Assembly (NCBI RefSeq): GCF_037975245.1
Contig: NC_092564.1
Span: 26,159,484-26,223,483, forward strand
DNA: 64,000 bases
Reading direction: 5' to 3'
Source: Apostichopus japonicus
Taxonomy: Eukaryota; Echinodermata; Holothuroidea; Aspidochirotida; Stichopodidae
This document shows positions 57,313 through 64,000 of the stretch, piece after piece. Both the position numbers and the translations under genes were made by a program. Each line of letters begins with the position of its first letter. Positions within the stretch are counted from its first letter, which is position 1. A model generated the notes under the pieces. That model did no database searches. It was not told the origin of the DNA and saw only the letters and a program-made list of their open reading frames with translations.

Positions 57313-58440
57313 TATTATCTATTGTTGTTACGTTGCAGGACAATATTACAACTATTATTCATTATGAGAATTGAATTCATGTTATTGATCCACTAACCAA
57401 GCTCTGCCTGTATGAATTTCAATATGTTGAACAATCAATATGTTTTGTGCACATTGGCACAATCAATATTAACTTTTGCATATGAACCTCATTTTCATCT
57501 TTCTTTCTTCAAATTTTTTTAATAGTTTCAAATCAATAATCCAGCTTTTTGCCTGCAAACGGTCCAATAGTGTGATACAAACTTTTCTTGCAAAGCAAAT
57601 ACTGCAAAAGCAAATACCAAAGAAGCAGCTTGTGTCTCCAACATGGCTAAAAACTCATTGGATATATTTCCCTTGATGTTATTGATCAAACTTTTTTGTT
57701 GCCAATTAATTTATAAGAAGTATTTGAAATTTCCTGATACAGAAAAAAAAGAGTTGGAACACAAAGATATATGTTGTTTCACTGATCAAATTTACTTTGC
57801 CATCAACTATATCAGAGTAACTGTGGTAAATATGCTAATGGCCGTCACAATGTGACAACGAACAACATCTCACCTTTAAAGAAAAGACCTGGTGTCATCC
57901 CACGACAAAATAGTTAACGACAACTACCAGTAATGTATATCAGTTGGAATTTAGGTACACTTACTTAGGTACACTTACTTAATCAAAAACTGTTTCAGAC
58001 TGTATAAATGACAATTAACTCTACAGGGTGACAAATATATTGTAAATACATCATTTCTTAACAAGACTGCAAGATGATTGGATGAGTACTGTCCTGAACA
58101 AACTAAACGTAGGTAGATGCCATGCTATGTATAATTCATTTTGAATTAGTTATCGGTTCCAATCGTTCCAAGAATCCAGTGTTTGATAGGGGAACCATGC
58201 AACCATACAATCCATTCTCTTCTTCACCAGAAAACACCGGATAACGTGAAACATTCTCGATCACGTAATTTGGGATTCACTTAATCGACGGCCATATTTC
58301 TGGGATGTTTCCTAAGCAAACATTGGCAATAGATTTGTAAAGATGGTGGCTTTTCACCTCTGTACCCTTGAGTTGTATCAGACTGAATCTCACACTATTG
58401 GATGTTGAAATAATTGTATTTTTTACAAAGAGATTACATT

Positions 58441-59331
<891 letters not shown>

Positions 59332-59814
59332 CTAAAAAACATATTTATATATATATATATTTTATTATATATGCAATCAATTTAATATGTAATCTGAACA
59401 AGATTTGAATGCTAGTACCTGTCTGTTGATGTTTCATGCTACGATGTAAGCTAGGGGCAAATTTTTTTACGGATTTTGACTGGTTGTCCATCTGACAACC
59501 CGGCCTAATAGTTTGTATGTCAAGAAAATTATAAAAATATCAAAATAAGAATCACTAATATCTTCACTGTAGGAGAGATTGATTAGACCATTGATTAGAT
59601 TAGATTAATTAAAACTGATTGGTTGGAATTAAACAGGACTATAGCTGAGCCTTATGATGTTTTCATTTATATATTTGATTATTGATTCCTAGAGCCACAG
59701 TATGATGTTCCAACTGTTTTAACAAATTATTCTTATTTTTCAAATTGGGGGCAGGGGGGGGGTGTGGGGTGGGGAAATACATTATCAATGAATTTGGACA
59801 CAAAAAAATTCTAA

Positions 59815-62300
59815 GATGCCAATCAGGATGCTCATTATGGATTCCAAAGGCTCAGGTAAACTCTTCAATGAAGTGGCAGGGTTTGGGATTGTAAGTGTTT
59901 CACATAATAAAATGATTTTCAAAATGTTTCCTTGTGCTTTATTTCAAATTGTGAATGTTCTGATTTTGGCCAAAAATGAGAAATAAAATCTTGATGCTTT
60001 GGCCAGACAAAATCATTAAATTTTGAAGAAAAAAAAATGTTCTCAAATGCCAGTCAGGATGCTCATTATGGATTCCAAGAGCTCGGGTATACTCTTCAAT
60101 GAAGGTAAGTGTCAGAACACTAATAAAATGATTTTCAAATGTGTCTTTGTACTTTCTTTAAATTGAGAACGAATAATCTCATTATTGGTTAATAAGAAGG
60201 ACACCCTCTATACAGTGTAGAAAAAACTAAAAAAAATTGGCCAAAAAAAAAGAGAATTGATAAGGCTATAAGCCATACAAAATCCCAAAAATTTTGACCA
60301 AAAAAAAAAAGTTCTCAAATGCCAGTCGGGATGCTCATTATGGATTCCCAGAGCCCAGATATGCTTCTCTCTGAAGTTAAAAGTGGAAGTCTATGAAATT
60401 TTTAGCCTATTAAAATGATTCTCAAAATGTTTCATTATAAATTCTCTCAAATTGAGAATGAATAATATCATTGTTGCTTTATAAGAAGGACACCCTCTAT
60501 CTAATGCATATGTGTAGGAAGAACTAAAAAAAAGGTCATGATTTTGGCCAAAAAAAAAACTCATAAGGCTATAGCCATGCAAAATCATTAAATTTGGACC
60601 AAAAAAAAGTTCTCAAATGCCAGTCAGGATGCTCATTATGGATTCCCAGAGCCCAGATAGCTTCTCTCTGAAGTTAAAAGTGGAAGTCTATGAAATTTTT
60701 AGCCTATTAAAATGATTCTCAAAATGTTTCATTATAAATTCTCTCAAATTGAGAATGAATAATATCACTGTTGCTTTATAAGAAGGACACCTTCTATCTA
60801 ATGCATATGCATGGTAAGAACTATAAAGGTCATGATTTTGGCCCCAAAAAAAACTCATAAGGCTATAAGCCATACAAAATCATTAAATTTTGGAAACAAA
60901 AAAAAAAGTTCTCAAATACCAGTCAGGATGCTCATTATGGATTCCCAGAGCCCAGATATGCTTCTCTCTGAAGTCAAAAGTGGTAGTTTATGGAATTTTT
61001 AGCCTATTAAAATGATTCTCAAAATGTTTCATTATAAATTCTCTCAAGTTGAGAATGAATAATATCGTTGTTGCTTAATAAGAAGGACACCCTCCATCCA
61101 ATGCATATGTGTGGAAAGAACTAAAAGGGTCATGATTTTTACCTCCCCCCTCCCCAAAGTAAGGCTTTGGCCATACAAACTCATTAAATTCAGACAAAAA
61201 AAGTTCTCAAATGCCAGTCAGGATGCTCATTATGGATTCCCAGAGCCCAGATATGCTTCTCTCTGAAGTTAAAAGTGGTAGTTTATGAAATTTTTAGCCT
61301 ATTAAAATGATTCTCAAAATGTTTCATTATAAATTCTCTCAAATTGAGAATGAATTATATCATTGTTGCTTAATAAGAAGGACACCCTCCATCCAATGCA
61401 TATGTGTGGAAAGAACTAAAAGGGTCATGATTTTTACCCCCCCCCCCCTCCCCAAAGTAAGGCTTTGGCCATACAAACTCATTAAATTCAGACAAAAAAA
61501 GTTCTCAATGCCAGTCAGGATGCTCATTATGGATACCAAGAGCCCAGATATGCTTCTCTCTGAAGTTATAAGTGGTAGCATATGGAATTTTTAGCATATT
61601 AAAATGATTCTCAAAATGTTTCATTATAAATTCTCTCAAACTGAGAATGAATTATATCATTGTTGCTTTATAAGAAGGACACCCTCCATCCAATGCATAT
61701 GTGTGGAAAGAATTCAAAAGGTCATGATTTTTGACCCCCCTCCCCCAAAAATCAAGGCTTTATCCATACAAACTCATCAAATTCAGACATAAAAAAATTC
61801 TCAAATGCCAGTCGGGATGCTCATTAATGTTCCAAGAGCCCAGATATGCATCTCTCTAAAGTTAAAAGTGGTAATCTTTGGAATATTTAGCCTATTAAAA
61901 TGATTTTCAAAATGTTTCATTTATAAATTCTCTCAAATTAAGAATAATATCATTGTTGCTTAATAAGAACGACACCCTCTATCTAATGCACATGTGTGGA
62001 AAGAATTAAATAGGTCATGATGTGGTCCATACGGCTGCAACTTTACAAATTTAGTGAATTTGGAGAACGAAAGTTCTCAAATGCCAGTCAGGATGGTTAT
62101 AATTGATTCCAAGAGCTCAAGTTTACTCTTCTATGAAGTTAAGTGGCAGTCTATGGAATTTATACCATAAAGTGATTCTCAAAATGGGTCCTTGTAACTT
62201 TTAGTCAAACTAGAGAGAGAATATCATTATTGCTGAATTAAGAAGGACACCCAATTAGTTCTCAATTGACAGTCAGGATGCTCCCCATGTTTTCATACAG
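59815..62300 (+). repeat. Tandem array of ~297-bp units (ten copies)
   Basis: The anchor CCAGTCAGGATGCTCATTAT recurs with CAGGAT at 59824, 60055, 60327, 60625, 60924, 61219, 61516, 61813, 62089 and 62274. The central copies are 295-299 bp apart; the outer ones are shorter and more diverged. Each unit also holds TTCTCTCAAATTGAGAATGA (a small hairpin), AGAAGGACACCCTC and an A-rich run. Open frames inside are products of the repeat. Confidence 0.93.
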
Positions 62301-63059
62301 AGCTCAGAAATATGCTTTACTATGCAGTTTCTATGTTTTTTTAGAATTTCTTTCAAGGTGGGAATGGTTCTTCTCATTCCATCTATTTTTGTAAAATTAA
62401 ATGAAATTAGAAAATCAGAAATTTGCTTTTCTATCCAGATAAAAGTGGTAGTCTATGGAATTTTAAGCCTCATGATATCATAACAATTTTCAAAGTGATT
62501 TAGAATAACCTTCTTTAAACCTGGGAATGAATATGACATTATTACATCATTCAAAAAGACACCCTCCTTCCTATGCATATACTTAAAAGGTCATGATTAT
62601 GGTAAAATATAGAGTTATTTTTAAAGGGTTAAAAATTCCCAATAAACCACTTTAAACTGATCCTAGACAAGCATATCATGAGCATTCTATCTGACATATG
62701 AAAGGTTTTTTTTTTTCCGACTGAATTTAGGGTTCTATTTATTATCGTTTAGCATTGGGTGTTTATTACTATCTGTTTTAGGCTTTTACAATAATTGTCT
62801 TACTGTACTATTGTTTCTCATACTTATTTATATTTATAAACATAGACTATGATTTAATCTTTTGTGCATTTTGTTAAGTTTTTAAAATTATTTTACTATT
62901 TACATACTTCTGAAGTTGTTTTGGACTGTATGCGTTCAGGTTGTATTTTTTTTATTATCGTTTAGTACGAGTGTTTTTTTATATTGTTGGGCTTTTACAT
63001 TTTATGCCTTATTGGTTCTATATATTTAATATTTAGGTTTTTGTTACTATTTGTTTTTA

Positions 63060-63140
63060 GGTTTTACATTTGCAAAGCGCTTTGAGCAGTGTTGCTGATT
63101 ATGCGCTTAAAATATTACTTATTATTATTAATATTATTGA
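63060..63140 (+). mobile_element. Probable retrotransposon 3' tail
   Basis: GCAAAGCGCTTTGAGCAGTG followed by GATTATGCGCTTAAAATATT and (ATT)n. This resembles the 3' end shared by LINEs and SINEs in marine invertebrates and the 3' end of the SINE at 44.9 kb (GCGCTTTATAAGAA, ATT tail). The T-rich 62700-63060 upstream may be part of the same element. Confidence 0.5.
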
Positions 63141-63149
63141 CTGATGATT

Positions 63150-64000
63150 TTTTTGTTTTAGCTTTTGGTTAAAATCACAGACTTTTTTTAATTCTTTCCA
63201 AAATTATGGTTAGGATGGAAGTTGTCCTACTGCATTAAGTTCAAATAATATGCTACATTCTCAATTTGAAAGGAAGTGAAATGAAACATTCTGATAATTA
63301 TTTTAATATGCAGAGGTTTAACAGTCCATAAACTTCAACTATTAGTTTCAGTGTAAAGCATATTTCTGAGCTCTGGGAATTTATAATGAGCATCCTGACT
63401 GGCATTTGAGAACCTTTGTTGTTTGTCCCAATTTAATGATTTTTGCATGGCTGAAACCTAATGATTTTTTTTGTGGCAAATCATGCCTTCCTGTTTTTTC
63501 CACAAGCAACAATGATATAATAAATTCCTAATTTGAAAGAAGTTATAACAAAACATTTTAAAAATCATTTTAATATTTAGCGACTCTAAGTTCCATAGAC
63601 TAACTATTTAACTTGGAATCCATAATGAACATCCTGACTGGCATTTGAGAACTTTCTATTTTTTTTGGTCCATATTTAACAGTTTTGTAGGCTGAAACCT
63701 TATAATTTTGTTTTATTTTTTGGCCCAAAAAAATGAACTTTTAAGTTGAGGATATCCTTCTGAATTAAGCAACAATTATATCAATTCCTAATTTGAAAGA
63801 AGTTATAATATAACATTTTAAAAAATCATTTTAATATTTAGAGGCTTTTGGTTCCATAGACTAACACTTTAACATCAGAACTTTCTATTTTTTTGTTTGT
63901 CCAACTTTAACAGTTTTGTTACTCTAAAACCATAAAATTAATTTAATATTATAAGAGGCCTAGCTCTGAGAATCCATAATGAGCATCCTGACTGGCATTT
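63150..64000 (-). repeat. Inverted copies of the ~297-bp array unit
   Basis: The reverse complement of the array anchor, ATAATGAGCATCCTGACTGG, occurs at about 63384, again (one base changed) at about 63622, and at 63976-63995 at the window edge. Intervening sequence also matches in inverse (for example AAATGATTTTTGCATGGCT). With 59815-62300 this makes a large inverted repeat that runs off the window. Confidence 0.85.

Larger units (their letters stand above)
54007..58440. other. Gene-poor AT-rich region
   Basis: 4.4 kb with no coding exon recognised. It contains a hairpin at 54787-54820, a 23-bp triple repeat at 54849-54917, poly-C runs at about 55592 and 56387, and a 65-bp tandem repeat at 57060-57310. 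The 3' UTR of the minus-strand kinase should begin at 58440. Confidence 0.5.

Noticed and set aside
60391-61792. Several similar 60-95-residue open frames on both strands
   Set aside because: They recur once per 297-bp tandem unit and show no domain; repeat artefacts.

Overview
This is a window of animal nuclear DNA. Genes are split into many short exons by kilobase-scale introns with GT/AG junctions. The intergenic and intronic DNA is AT-rich and full of poly-C/poly-G tracts, (AT)n and (GT)n runs, minisatellites, a CR1/L2-like LINE and a tRNA-derived SINE. The proteins and the SINE/LINE tail style suggest a marine invertebrate, perhaps a deuterostome such as an echinoderm. That assignment rests on general resemblance and is not proven.

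Three multi-exon genes and one pseudogene can be read. (1) 2.4-30.0 kb, plus strand: a type I phosphatidylinositol-4-phosphate 5-kinase (PIP5K1). Sixteen exons join in phase to give 751 residues, from just upstream of the kinase domain to the stop codon; only the extreme N-terminus is missing. (2) 36.2-50.7 kb, plus strand: a TUT1/Star-PAP-like nuclear nucleotidyltransferase with zinc finger, RRM and split catalytic domain. Six exons are visible and the C-terminal exons are not found. (3) 58.4-59.2 kb, minus strand: the last two exons of a Fes/Fer-like tyrosine kinase, with a one-base frameshift. (4) 52.5-54.0 kb, plus strand: a KMT5A-like SET-domain copy carrying three stop codons and a frameshift.

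The main biological point is the neighbourhood. In mammals Star-PAP (TUT1) is the poly(A) polymerase that binds and is controlled by PIP5K1A. Here a PIP5K1 gene and a TUT1-like gene lie next to each other, head to tail, about 6.2 kb apart. The TUT1-like introns hold a different mobile element nearly every time: a hAT-like relic, a LINE with its reverse-transcriptase core deleted, a SINE, and a 3.7-kb foldback-like element whose inverted termini are 22-bp minisatellites and whose body is filled with AGGTCA half-sites.

Other structure: a 65-bp minisatellite with a 130-bp higher-order period inside PIP5K1 (19.6-20.7 kb); a ~297-bp tandem array at 59.8-62.3 kb with inverted copies at 63.4-64.0 kb; a 76-bp near-perfect zero-loop palindrome at 38.9 kb; and a long (AT)n hairpin at 32.4 kb.
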